DNA of 15,740 bases from positions 1 through 15,740 of the forward strand of contig CACJBM010000053.1 of assembly GCA_902591645.1 (NCBI GenBank). The letters are read 5' to 3'. The notes below the pieces were generated by a model. The model ran no database searches. It saw only the letters and a program-made list of their open reading frames with translations, and was not told the origin of the DNA. The translations under genes were made by a program, and so were the position numbers. This document shows positions 7,801 through 14,694 of the stretch, in pieces (position 1 is the first letter of the stretch; every line of letters starts with the position of its first letter). The stretch is from an uncultured Verrucomicrobiota bacterium (GTDB lineage Bacteria > Verrucomicrobiota > Verrucomicrobiae > Verrucomicrobiales > DEV007).

Positions 7801-8704
7801 CTCACACCTAGATCATATCAATGCACTGAATGAATCGACAGGAAATCAACAAGGATCTCCAATCGTATTTGAAGGCAATGCCCCTGCTGACGTTACAGAG
7901 AATAGAGAACTTGCGGCATTGTTAAAAGAGTCAGTCCCCACGTCTCCCAGTAACCCTAAAATATGGCTAGGTGCGCCCAATGCAATAAAAGGTCCTACAG
8001 AAGTCATTTTTCAGCGCCAGAGCGGCAACCATCTACTCTTAGTTGGACAACGTGATGATGCAATCATGGCTATTATGAGTATAGCTATAATTTCTCTTTC
8101 TGCACAATTTAGCAACGATGATATAAGTTTCGTTTTTATAGATAGCAACCCTCAAGGCTCAAATGAAAGAGACACGATTGCAAAATACATCAATTCAATA
8201 TCCTCTAAAATTGACACCAACTTTGATCAGGATGCCAGCGAGCTCATTCAATCGATTGGACAGGAAATAAAAAGACGCGAAAGCTCAGCCAATAAGAACG
8301 AACCGCCTGTCTTCATCTTCATTAATGGTCTTCAGAAATTCAAAAAATTAAGATATGATGAAGAGCTTGCATACTCTTTTGACGATTCATCAAAGGAGGG
8401 CAATCCTGCATTAATTCTAAATGAAATCATAACAGAAGGGCCTCCGCTGGGGATCCATCTGATCGTTGCAATTGATAGCTATAATAACATTGGCAGGACC
8501 CTTAGCCGCAAAGCCTTGAGTGAATTTGAAATGAGAATACTCTTCCAAATGAGCGCTAATGATTCTGCTGCTCTCATTGATTCAACTAAAGCTAGCAGTA
8601 TCGGCATGCACCGCGCCCTTTTCTATAGCGAACAAGAAGGTTATCTGGAAACATTCAGACCATATCACCTGCCTAGCGATTCTTGGATTCAAGAAAAGAG
8701 TTAA
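4826..8704 (+). CDS. FtsK/EssC-like membrane-anchored ATPase of a type VII-like secretion cassette
   Basis: A 1292-residue protein. Residues about 15-160 form a charged coiled coil. Two membrane segments lie at about 226-243 and 250-268, separated by a very short loop. A second coiled coil spans about 275-430, and three FtsK/SpoIIIE-like ATPase modules follow. Module 1 (about 490-710) lacks a P-loop, although DPVGLGQNF (from Asp538) and FLVIADFP (Asp618) keep the strand positions. Module 2 (about 740-990) is intact: Walker A GKTGSGKS at 771-778, Walker B LLLIDEF with Asp878-Glu879, Arg903 in RQGRAFGIH, and GSQT near 915. Module 3 (about 1050-1290) has LVGQRDDAIM in place of Walker A near 1074 and FIFING in place of Walker B near 1167. 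EssC/EccC ATPases drive export of WXG100 proteins, and the WXG100-like gene lies just upstream. It starts with GTG inside the preceding gene. No FHA domain and no FtsK gamma DNA-binding domain is visible, so a chromosome-translocase role is unlikely. Confidence 0.88.
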   Translation: MSNKPSGTNTTLEIVRRFSSTVIDCAEREDSIESNYRLRTARAKREYEEGLSDLEASHQGSLAEAQSVLHNRRERAKDRYNKRGSRIEEAHSNALNKSNTTLETERGRKISEVQAKTLEAKRKNETALSEAKKIQTEIDTVLEHHVHEFKLLRKKALASFRGFPLVSRKLKKEIPDQGHNKKKEAPDLPRICTNIEKIIKSTNEKLKEFDSNLIPKVFRFLPLQWLAPITAVGIFPLGHYILGWSGKEYLLSYGIAALCLLSLWIIKARSSRLAKDSGEKISEQLIQIRASIVQCDEGRNSWIKDRENAIEEELEKYVEDLNDNLGSAIENAEEIGMGKPKKLEKQLEKLRGKNSSTHSLNLENIQKANEDSISSAISKFESEKEQLAKVRDSELEEAETEHKNKWEKLVSEWKNETETISKWLSEEKNATSQLFPEWEKSRLDAWSPPDTFPHCATFGSLELDPNLFGEGPPKSPSLKLPDADFLKVPLNIRLPQSGSILFETESSGDSKIVNSINNIILRLLSVAPAGKLSFSIFDPVGLGQNFASITHLSDYEDSIINKRIWTQREQIETRIMELNEHMEKVIQMYLRNEYETITDYNEKAGNIAEKYHFLVIADFPTNFSEVAARGLMSIAANGARCGIYTLIHWDKRQALPEALDIDDLRKSNILIEQNKEGRLSLVNGLEKGTSLHLESPPGSNDSINFVQRIGDESSNSNRIEVPFSHIIPNNGEYWSGDTSDELKIPIGRTGATKLQYLSIGKGTKQHALLAGKTGSGKSTLFHVMITNLALHFGPDQVEFYLVDFKKGVEFKSYGAKKLPHAKVVAIESDREFGLSVLQKLDHELKERGELFRKVGAQDIAGYKRSSGESMPRTLLLIDEFQEFFVEDDKIAQQASVLLDRIVRQGRAFGIHVVLGSQTLGGAYSLARATLGQMVIRIALMCNEADAYLIMDEGNPAPRLLTRPGEGIYNDSAGAIEGNSPFQTVWLSEQERNSHLDHINALNESTGNQQGSPIVFEGNAPADVTENRELAALLKESVPTSPSNPKIWLGAPNAIKGPTEVIFQRQSGNHLLLVGQRDDAIMAIMSIAIISLSAQFSNDDISFVFIDSNPQGSNERDTIAKYINSISSKIDTNFDQDASELIQSIGQEIKRRESSANKNEPPVFIFINGLQKFKKLRYDEELAYSFDDSSKEGNPALILNEIITEGPPLGIHLIVAIDSYNNIGRTLSRKALSEFEMRILFQMSANDSAALIDSTKASSIGMHRALFYSEQEGYLETFRPYHLPSDSWIQEKS
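5617..5645 (+). repeat. Perfect 14-bp tandem duplication inside the ATPase gene
   Basis: GATCATCAAGGCTA occurs twice in direct tandem (5617-5630 and 5631-5644), with one further matching base. It lies just after the second membrane segment of the ATPase and encodes IIKARSSRLAK. The unit is not a multiple of three, so loss or gain of one copy would shift the reading frame and leave only the coiled coil and membrane hairpin. Confidence 0.9.
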
Positions 8705-8732
8705 AAACAACATCGCAGGATTCAATGCGGCT

Positions 8733-8760
8733 TTGACAACTGGGTTAATAGACATAAAAT
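8733..8760 (+). promoter_or_regulatory. Sigma-70-like promoter for htpG
   Basis: A perfect -35 TTGACA (8733-8738) is followed after 16 bases by TAAAAT (8755-8760), which matches the -10 consensus at five of six positions. The -10 ends 9 bases before the htpG ATG at 8770, so the transcript would be leaderless or nearly so, consistent with the lack of a Shine-Dalgarno sequence. No CIRCE/HrcA inverted repeat is seen. The promoter sits in the 65-base gap after the secretion ATPase gene and would let htpG be expressed independently of that operon. Confidence 0.55.
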
Positions 8761-8769
8761 CCACTCCTA

Positions 8770-10614
8770 ATGAGCGAAGAACAAAGTAACAAGCATCATT
8801 TTCAGGCAGAAGTTCAACAGCTACTGGACATCGTAATCAATTCTTTGTACACGGACAAAGAAATTTTCATTAGAGAACTAGTGTCAAATGCAGCTGATGC
8901 TCTTGAGAAATTGCGCCACACTCAATTAACACAAAAATCCGTACTCGACCCAGAATTAGAATTAGCAATCAACATAACAACAGATGAAGAGAAAAAAACA
9001 ATCACAATAACCGATCATGGGATCGGAATGAATCGAGATGAGTTAACCCAGAACCTTGGAACCATTGCTCATTCTGGTTCAAAAAAATTTATTAATTCTT
9101 TGTCAGATTCTGATCAAAAAGAAACCAGCCTCATTGGTCAATTCGGAGTAGGTTTCTACAGTGCATTCATGGTCAGTAATGATGTGAAAGTATTCACCTG
9201 CTCATGGGAAAAAGATTCACAACCCCTATCTTGGGCAAGTGATGGAAAGAGCGGCTATGAGATTCAAGAGGAGAAAGAACATAAAAGGGGCACGAGTATC
9301 TTAATTTCTTTGACTGATGAGCATGAGGAGTTTTCAAAGGAGGATAGGGTCAAGAATGTCCTGCAAAGTTACTCGAGCTTCGTTCCATTCCCGGTCCTTC
9401 TTAACGGAGAAAGAATCAACACAGTCGAAGCCATATGGATGAAGCCTAAGTCTGAAATTACAGACGAAGATTACACTGAATTCTACAAGTTCACCGCTAA
9501 GGCTTTTGATGAACCAATTTATAGGATGCACTTCTCTGTGGATGCCCCTTTAATGATAAACTCGTTAGTATTTGTCCCTAAAGAGAACCCAGAAAAACTT
9601 GGGTTCGGCCAAGTCGACCCAGGCGTTTCTTTATATTGTAATAAGGTATTAATCGATGGGACACCAAAGGGCCTTCTTCCTGATTGGCTTCGATTCCTGA
9701 AGGGCGTCATTGATAGCGAGGACCTTCCATTGAATATCTCAAGAGAATCGATGCAAGACAGCGCCTTAATTAAAAAATTAAATAGGCTAATCACTAAAAG
9801 GTTCATCAAATTTCTCGAACGTGAATCGACCGCTAACAATGAAAATTACGAAACATTCTATGATCAGTTCCGCAACTTCATCAAGGAAGGCGTAATCACT
9901 GATACTGACCATCGCGACAACCTAGCAAATCTCTTAAGATTTGAGACCTCTATTGAAGAGCCTGGAAATCTAAGCAGTCTCGATCAGTACGTCACTAGAA
10001 TGAAAGAAGGGCAAGATAAAATCTATTTCCAAATCGCACAGGATCGTAGCAGCATCGAATCAGCGCCTTACCTCGAAGCCTTTAAAGCCCGCGGCCTCGA
10101 AGTGCTCTTCCTGTACGAAGCGATCGACGAATACCTAGTAGGACAACTCACATCCTTCTCAGAAAAAGAACTCGTTTCGATTGATCGAGCTGACCTTGAG
10201 TTAGATGATATTGAAACAGAAGGCGATAGCCTAGACGAGGAACTTGCCTCAGAATTGTGCGAGTGGATAAAAGAAACTTTAGGAGAACGTATTGCTGAGG
10301 TTCGGTCGAGCAAGAGACTAGTGGACAGCCCTGCCGCAGCACTTACGCCTGGTGGAAGTATGAGCCCGCAGATGAAGCAAATGATGCAGCAAATGAACCC
10401 TGATTTTTCTCAATCTCAATCAGTTGAAATCGAAATCAATCCACGGCATGACCTCATTAAGAAATTGCATGAGGTCCGTCAGAGCCGATCAGATCTAGCT
10501 CCAATGATTGCCGAGCAAATCGTGGACAATGCGCTTCTTTCTGCAGGATTGCTGGATGAAAGCAAAAATATGGTTAATAGAGTTTACGACATCATGTTGA
10601 AATCTCTCGATTAA
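8770..10614 (+). CDS. htpG: Molecular chaperone HtpG (bacterial Hsp90)
   Basis: A 614-residue Hsp90 homologue close to the usual bacterial length of about 620-630. The N-terminal GHKL ATPase domain shows RELVSNAADALEKLR (Glu36 and Asn40 positions for ATP hydrolysis and Mg binding), DHGIGM (from Asp82) and the lid motif GQFGVGFYS (123-131). The middle domain carries LNISRESMQ with Arg325 at the conserved gamma-phosphate-contacting position. The C-terminal dimerisation domain contains a Met/Gln-rich patch (MKQMMQQMN) and lacks the eukaryotic MEEVD tail. It is a cytoplasmic dimeric chaperone that helps client proteins fold under stress. It lies 65 bases after the secretion ATPase with its own promoter and is followed by a terminator. 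Its position next to the secretion cassette may be incidental. Confidence 0.98.
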   Translation: MSEEQSNKHHFQAEVQQLLDIVINSLYTDKEIFIRELVSNAADALEKLRHTQLTQKSVLDPELELAINITTDEEKKTITITDHGIGMNRDELTQNLGTIAHSGSKKFINSLSDSDQKETSLIGQFGVGFYSAFMVSNDVKVFTCSWEKDSQPLSWASDGKSGYEIQEEKEHKRGTSILISLTDEHEEFSKEDRVKNVLQSYSSFVPFPVLLNGERINTVEAIWMKPKSEITDEDYTEFYKFTAKAFDEPIYRMHFSVDAPLMINSLVFVPKENPEKLGFGQVDPGVSLYCNKVLIDGTPKGLLPDWLRFLKGVIDSEDLPLNISRESMQDSALIKKLNRLITKRFIKFLERESTANNENYETFYDQFRNFIKEGVITDTDHRDNLANLLRFETSIEEPGNLSSLDQYVTRMKEGQDKIYFQIAQDRSSIESAPYLEAFKARGLEVLFLYEAIDEYLVGQLTSFSEKELVSIDRADLELDDIETEGDSLDEELASELCEWIKETLGERIAEVRSSKRLVDSPAAALTPGGSMSPQMKQMMQQMNPDFSQSQSVEIEINPRHDLIKKLHEVRQSRSDLAPMIAEQIVDNALLSAGLLDESKNMVNRVYDIMLKSLD

Positions 10615-10643
10615 GAACCGACCCATAGATAATAATTATCCCC

Positions 10644-10677
10644 TGCACTGTCATTGTTATGACAATGCAAACTTTTT
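10644..10677 (+). terminator. Rho-independent terminator of htpG
   Basis: The inverted repeat TGCACTGTCAT / ATGACAATGCA (10644-10654 and 10659-10669, one mismatch, TGTT loop) is followed by AAC and a five-T run (10673-10677). It lies 30 bases after the htpG stop. On the minus strand the mismatch becomes a G-U pair, so it might also form behind the small minus-strand gene, although no T-run follows on that side. Confidence 0.72.
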
Positions 10678-10695
10678 AAGTCTAAAGGAAAAGTC

Positions 10696-10902
10696 TTAAA
10701 GACCGACCGGAGTTACCGAAGTTGGAGTAGGAGGCTTAACGCTTTTTATGCTCTCAAGCTTCTTGTGATCTTGATCAGCAACTTCCTTGAGTTTTTCAAG
10801 GTCCTCTCTCTCATCCTGGAGATTAGCCTCGAGAACGTTCACCCTCTCCTCAAGGCTCTCAATTTTTCCTTTAAGGATTTCAGTTGTAGTTTCTTCTGCC
10901 AT
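10696..10902 (-). CDS. Small coiled-coil protein of unknown function
   Basis: A 68-residue charged protein. Residues about 9-53 give strong heptad character (IESLEERVNVLEANL, then further Glu/Lys-rich turns), so a single long coiled coil is expected. The tail is short and proline/threonine-rich (VKPPTPTSVTPVGL). There is no signal peptide or membrane segment. The shape recalls SlyX-like or cell-division coiled-coil proteins, but the sequence does not match SlyX well enough for that name. It is a single gene, convergent with htpG (the htpG terminator lies between them) and divergent from the lipoprotein gene. Moderately credible as a real gene given its regular protein composition. Confidence 0.6.
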   Translation of the reverse strand: MAEETTTEILKGKIESLEERVNVLEANLQDEREDLEKLKEVADQDHKKLESIKSVKPPTPTSVTPVGL

Positions 10903-10971
10903 AATATGCAGTTATTTATTTGCTTCTAACGCTACCCATCGATGCTGACAAAGCAACATCATGCATTGATT

Positions 10972-10990
10972 ACGAGCCAGTTATGCTCGT
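10972..10990. repeat. Short inverted repeat in the intergenic region before the lipoprotein gene
   Basis: ACGAGC / GCTCGT (10972-10977 and 10985-10990) is a perfect 6-bp stem with a 7-base loop, followed on the plus strand by an AT-rich stretch without a proper T-run. It lies in the 194-base divergent spacer (10903-11096). It may be an operator or chance. The rest of the spacer shows no convincing promoter. Confidence 0.3.
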
Positions 10991-11096
10991 TAATTAAAAT
11001 TATTATGATTTTCACATTCCTTCCAGTAAATTTTTCACAAAAAAAAGAAAACCGTTCTCCCTTACCAAACTAGAATCATTTATTATTACTAATAAG

Positions 11097-11540
11097 ATGC
11101 ATAAAATAGTCTTAGCAATTTCTCTATTCTTTGCTTGTTCCGGCTGCGCAAAATATCAAAAGCAGTGGGAAAAAGCTCAAAATGAAATCCTGCCACCTCA
11201 CCATAATTTGGAAGGCTCCTGGGTCGGTTCTTGGGAAAGCGGACCCAGTGGTCATGGCGGCAAATTAAAATGTATTATCAAAGAAACTGATAACGGCGAA
11301 TATGAGTTTTATTATTGGGCCACATGGGCAAAAGTAATTAGTGGAGGATTTAGAATAACGTGCAAGGTCAAAAACATAGATAAGGCATGGACCTTTGAAG
11401 GAGACAAGGATCTTGGAAGTTTGGGCGGCAAATTCACCCACAGCGGAACCGCCTCCCCAAATAAATTAAGAGCCACGTACAAATCTGATCGAGGAGACCA
11501 TGGCAGTTTCACTCTTTCCCGCCCACTCAACGACAATTAA
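11097..11540 (+). CDS. Small predicted lipoprotein of unknown function
   Basis: A 147-residue protein with a short lipoprotein-type signal: MHK, a hydrophobic stretch, then ACSGC, with Cys17 the best lipidation candidate (Cys14 is an alternative). The mature part reads NLEGSWVGSWESG, then HGGKLKCIIKETDNGEYEF, and ends HSGTASPNKLRATYKSD and GSFTLSRP. The alternating Gly/aromatic pattern and W-x-G repeats suggest a small beta-barrel or beta-sandwich. I recall similar domains in hypothetical proteins of Verrucomicrobia and Planctomycetes but know no function. It should sit in the periplasm, attached to a membrane. It converges with the GspE/PilB gene, and the two stop codons overlap in the tetranucleotide TTAA at 11537-11540. 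Confidence 0.75.
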   Translation: MHKIVLAISLFFACSGCAKYQKQWEKAQNEILPPHHNLEGSWVGSWESGPSGHGGKLKCIIKETDNGEYEFYYWATWAKVISGGFRITCKVKNIDKAWTFEGDKDLGSLGGKFTHSGTASPNKLRATYKSDRGDHGSFTLSRPLNDN

Positions 11541-13732
11541 CTCATGACACCGAAATGAGCGAGCCTAGCGATCTCCTCCATCGTCGTGTTCCCAGACATT
11601 ACCTGTAGCATTCCTTCCTGGTAGAGCGACAAGACACCATCCTTTGCTGCCTCTTTTCGCATTTCAGCCATAGAAGTTCCTGACGCTATCATTTCTGCAA
11701 TGTTGGCATTAACAGGGCACATTTCCATCAAAGCAACTCTACCTAAGTATCCAGTTCCATTGCACTCATCACAACCTGATGAAACAAAAATAGGATCTTC
11801 CATCGGGCTCTTAATGAGTTGGTTTTTATAAAAGAACTCCTGCAATTTTCGTGAAGCTGGCACCGGACGTTTGCAATATCCACAAAGTCGTTTCACTAAT
11901 CGTTGAGCCTGACTCATAGCAAGAGCATCCGCTAATAAATACGGTTCTACACCCATCGATATTAGGCGTGAAACAGCTCTGAGCGAATCATTCGCATGCA
12001 AAGTAGTCAGAACCAAATGACCAGTCAGTGCAGAGTTTATGGCAGCCGTAGCCGTCTCTTCATCTCGTGACTCCCCAACTAATATGACGTCAGGATCCGC
12101 TCTCAATAAAGCCCGCAAACCCGTTGCAAAATTGATACCATGAAACTCATCCGTTTGAGTCTGATTTATTCCCTCTATCTCATATTCAATGGGATCCTCT
12201 ATCGTATGAATATTCATATGGTCTTCATTAATCGAATTAATAAATGCATAGAGAGTGGTCGTTTTACCTGAACCTGTAGGTCCCGTGACTAAGACAAGCC
12301 CTTGGTCTCTCTTCATTGTCGAATTAACAATCCCCAATTGGCGTTCCGACATATTCAATTCACTTAACTCCTTGATCCCATCTTGCTTATCCAGAAACCT
12401 CATGGTCAGTTTCTGATTTTCCTTCCGGCATGGCACTGCGGATACACGAACATCAATTCGCTTTTGTCCAATCTTCAATCCAAACCTCGCGTCTTGGAGA
12501 TCCTGATGCTGATGCCCCATGTTAGAGTAATTTTTAAATAACGCAATGAACCGTGGCAACTGTTCCTCTGAGCAAGAATGAATAACTTTCAATGAACCAT
12601 CGATCCGCGCTCTGAATCGAGCCGTATTAAAATATTTTTCCACATGCAAATCAGAACCACGACTCGAAATTGCTCTAAACAATATCCACTTCAGTACATC
12701 TTCAGGAGAAGTGTTCGGGTTAGATGGGTTCAAGTCAGCAATGTCCACGGGATCAATTTCAAGAAGATTCTGATCCTCAGAATAGTAAAGATCACCAGAT
12801 TCTATAATGTCTTGTCTTTGAACTCCCCTGCCCCTGCTTCTTGCTATAGCTGAACGAATTGAATCCCCATCTGCTAGAATTGGTATTATCTCGACTCCAT
12901 CATGACCATCTGACAACCACTCATCTTCAAACCCGTATACTTTTTCATTTTCGCATAAGAGGTATAAAACACCGTCACCTTCATGCATAGGATAAACGAC
13001 ATGCTTTTCCAATAATTGCTCAGCAAAAGAAGTTTGGTTCGGAGCCTCATCAGGATTAAAACATAATTTACCATTTAATAAGTAGAAAAAAGCTACCCCA
13101 TAATGGCGTGGCAACCCTTTATAATCAGTTGAGCACTGAACCTCTATAGCTTCATTCTCAACAGTCAAAGCATGCCACTTTTCTTTTTCTGAATCAGACA
13201 AAGGGTAATTATTAGAAAACCAATTCAATATTAAATTTGGCTCCGCGGAGGCAGGAGGAGGAATCAGTTCTTCGAGAGGGCTAATAGCGGATAAAGGCTT
13301 AAAATCTAACCGCGACTGAAGATCTTCAAATATCGTTGCATAACTCGATTTAGATATCACAACTTTAACACACAAGTAGTCAGGGATACCCCAAGTATCA
13401 TCAGAGGCAGGATTAAAATGACCAAGAATTGGCAAAGGGCCCAAAGTCCCTATCGGAATCCAGGGCTCATCACCGGCAGCCATCCGACCTAGTTTCCTCA
13501 GCAAATTTTCCGCATCAGCAGAACATGATGCCCGAGGTAGCTCTACAGGAGGGAGCCCCGAACGACTAGCAATTTGATCCAAATCTAGCCCTTCAGAACT
13601 AAAAGATGAAGGACTCATTTCGCCCTGACCATTGAGACCTCCATCATCGTTCTGGACTTCTTTAGATGAATCTCCATCAAGATCTTTAACCAGATAACGT
13701 GAACTCAAGCCGTGCTCTTCAAGATTATTCAT
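11537..13732 (-). CDS. gspE: GspE/PilB-family secretion/pilus assembly ATPase
   Basis: A 731-residue ATPase that powers assembly of type IV pili or type II secretion pseudopili. The catalytic half begins near residue 345, with RGSDLHVEKY around Asp361. Walker A GPTGSGKTTT starts at 484. IEDPIEYE forms the Asp box. DPDVILVGESRDEETA holds the Walker B region (Asp548, Glu554), followed by TGHLVLTTLHAN (His box). The zinc tetracysteine is CGYC (617, 620) and CDEC (654, 657). The N-terminal about 340 residues are unusually long. Residues 1-60 are Ser/Gly/acidic and probably disordered, 70-165 are unrecognised, and about 245-303 (VVYPMHEGDGVLYLL to SIRSAIARSRG) resemble the second half of an MshEN/GspE N-terminal domain. 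It is the last gene of the prepilin operon, 17 bases after the nearest pseudopilin gene. PilB and GspE cannot be told apart here; no PilC/GspF, PilT or secretin gene is in view. Confidence 0.93.
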   Translation of the reverse strand: MNNLEEHGLSSRYLVKDLDGDSSKEVQNDDGGLNGQGEMSPSSFSSEGLDLDQIASRSGLPPVELPRASCSADAENLLRKLGRMAAGDEPWIPIGTLGPLPILGHFNPASDDTWGIPDYLCVKVVISKSSYATIFEDLQSRLDFKPLSAISPLEELIPPPASAEPNLILNWFSNNYPLSDSEKEKWHALTVENEAIEVQCSTDYKGLPRHYGVAFFYLLNGKLCFNPDEAPNQTSFAEQLLEKHVVYPMHEGDGVLYLLCENEKVYGFEDEWLSDGHDGVEIIPILADGDSIRSAIARSRGRGVQRQDIIESGDLYYSEDQNLLEIDPVDIADLNPSNPNTSPEDVLKWILFRAISSRGSDLHVEKYFNTARFRARIDGSLKVIHSCSEEQLPRFIALFKNYSNMGHQHQDLQDARFGLKIGQKRIDVRVSAVPCRKENQKLTMRFLDKQDGIKELSELNMSERQLGIVNSTMKRDQGLVLVTGPTGSGKTTTLYAFINSINEDHMNIHTIEDPIEYEIEGINQTQTDEFHGINFATGLRALLRADPDVILVGESRDEETATAAINSALTGHLVLTTLHANDSLRAVSRLISMGVEPYLLADALAMSQAQRLVKRLCGYCKRPVPASRKLQEFFYKNQLIKSPMEDPIFVSSGCDECNGTGYLGRVALMEMCPVNANIAEMIASGTSMAEMRKEAAKDGVLSLYQEGMLQVMSGNTTMEEIARLAHFGVMS

Positions 13733-13749
13733 TTTTTAATTGATTAAAT

Positions 13750-14250
13750 TCAACGCCCAACAGGCACATAATTTTTTGGGAACTCGTAATTTAGCCCATA
13801 ATCAGATCCATCAAACTTCACCCACACTCCAATACCAGATTCTCCTGGCCATATTGCAACAAACTCATTGCCATTCCATTGCATTCGATAATCTGAAACA
13901 GCAGAACTGACAACAGGATGCCAGTTCGGTTTTAAGAAAGGAGCCCCAGGAGCAGGAGAATCATTATCTCTCCATTGCAACGTTCTAATAATAGAAACCT
14001 CTTCACCAGCCATAGAATCATCTCTACTTATCTGTATTTCATAATTGAGCTGACTGTGCTTTTTTATTGCTTTATTTAGAGTCTCAACGCAGTCCTTAAC
14101 TACAACTTCCTTTGAATTACTCAGAACTCCACCGAGTTGAGGAACTGCGATACTTGTAATAATGCCCAACATCGCTACAACAATAATTAGTTCAACAATA
14201 CTGAATGCACGAATTTGATTGCCGACAAAGGAGTATTTTTTATTGCGCAT
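13750..14250 (-). CDS. Prepilin-type pseudopilin with alanine at the cleavage site
   Basis: A 166-residue type IV pilin-like protein. A 15-residue leader (MRNKKYSFVGNQIRA) precedes FSIVELIIVVAMLGIIT, the hydrophobic N-terminal helix with Glu at mature position 5 (Glu20). The residue before the predicted cleavage is Ala, where most prepilins have Gly; Ala is tolerated by prepilin peptidases. The C-terminal globular part contains YRMQWNGNEFVAIWPG and ends NYVPVGR. It should insert in the inner membrane and assemble into a pilus or pseudopilus. It lies 17 bases upstream of the GspE/PilB gene and 38 bases downstream of the next pilin-like gene, on the same strand. Probably a minor pilin. Confidence 0.87.
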   Translation of the reverse strand: MRNKKYSFVGNQIRAFSIVELIIVVAMLGIITSIAVPQLGGVLSNSKEVVVKDCVETLNKAIKKHSQLNYEIQISRDDSMAGEEVSIIRTLQWRDNDSPAPGAPFLKPNWHPVVSSAVSDYRMQWNGNEFVAIWPGESGIGVWVKFDGSDYGLNYEFPKNYVPVGR

Positions 14251-14288
14251 TTTATTAACAGATCACGAAAACTTCTTACACCTCACAT

Positions 14289-14690
14289 TTAATAATAAAT
14301 TTCACCATTGGGACCTTCGAGTTGGACCTTGGATATACTCCCGAGATTTCCTGGTAACGTTATTTGATATCCGGAAGGCATATATTCGAATAAATTCGAA
14401 GGTGCAAAAGCAAGGTAAGAAGACAGAAGAGCATATCGTCCCTGCGCATTGACCTGCTGCCCCCAATGGTCACTCGCATTTTCATGCCCGTTCGCCTGCA
14501 CATAACTGACCATCGCAATGTTGAGGGCCTCTGCCCTCGAAATGGCCATGTTCGTTTCACTGTCCTGCTTAACAGCAACAATGTTAGGAATCGCAAGAAA
14601 TGTAATGATACCAATTATTGCAACGGCAGCCAAGACTTCCACAAGGGAAAATCCTCTCCTTTTGATACATATATTTGTTTTTTCTTTCAT
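14289..14690 (-). CDS. Prepilin-type pseudopilin
   Basis: A 133-residue type IV pilin-like protein. The 13-residue basic leader ends RRG and is followed by FSLVEVLAAVAIIGIITFLA, with Glu18 at mature position 5. IPNIVAVKQDSETNMAISRA continues the N-terminal helix. A compact C-terminal domain contains WGQQVNAQGRYALLSSYL and ends GPNGEIYY. It starts only 4 bases after the stop of the preceding prepilin-like gene, so the two are co-transcribed and probably translationally coupled. The small size suits a minor pilin or pseudopilin that primes or tips the filament; the exact role is not determinable. Confidence 0.88.
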   Translation of the reverse strand: MKEKTNICIKRRGFSLVEVLAAVAIIGIITFLAIPNIVAVKQDSETNMAISRAEALNIAMVSYVQANGHENASDHWGQQVNAQGRYALLSSYLAFAPSNLFEYMPSGYQITLPGNLGSISKVQLEGPNGEIYY

Positions 14691-14694
14691 TTAA

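Noticed and set aside
4826..8704. Reading the large ATPase as the chromosome translocase FtsK/SpoIIIE
   Set aside because: It has two membrane segments instead of four, no gamma DNA-binding domain, two extra degenerate modules, and WXG100-like neighbours.
10068..10342. Minus-strand open frames opposite the 3' part of htpG
   Set aside because: They are shadows of a strongly conserved plus-strand gene, Ser/Arg-rich, with no promoter or family resemblance.
10673..10703. Imperfect stem TTTAAGTCT / AGTCTTAAA near the small coiled-coil gene's stop
   Set aside because: AT-rich with a central mismatch and no T-run; the stronger hairpin at 10644-10669 explains termination.
10696..10902. Naming the small coiled-coil protein SlyX
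   Set aside because: The length and coiled coil fit, but the conserved SlyX residues are not recognisable and the tail differs.
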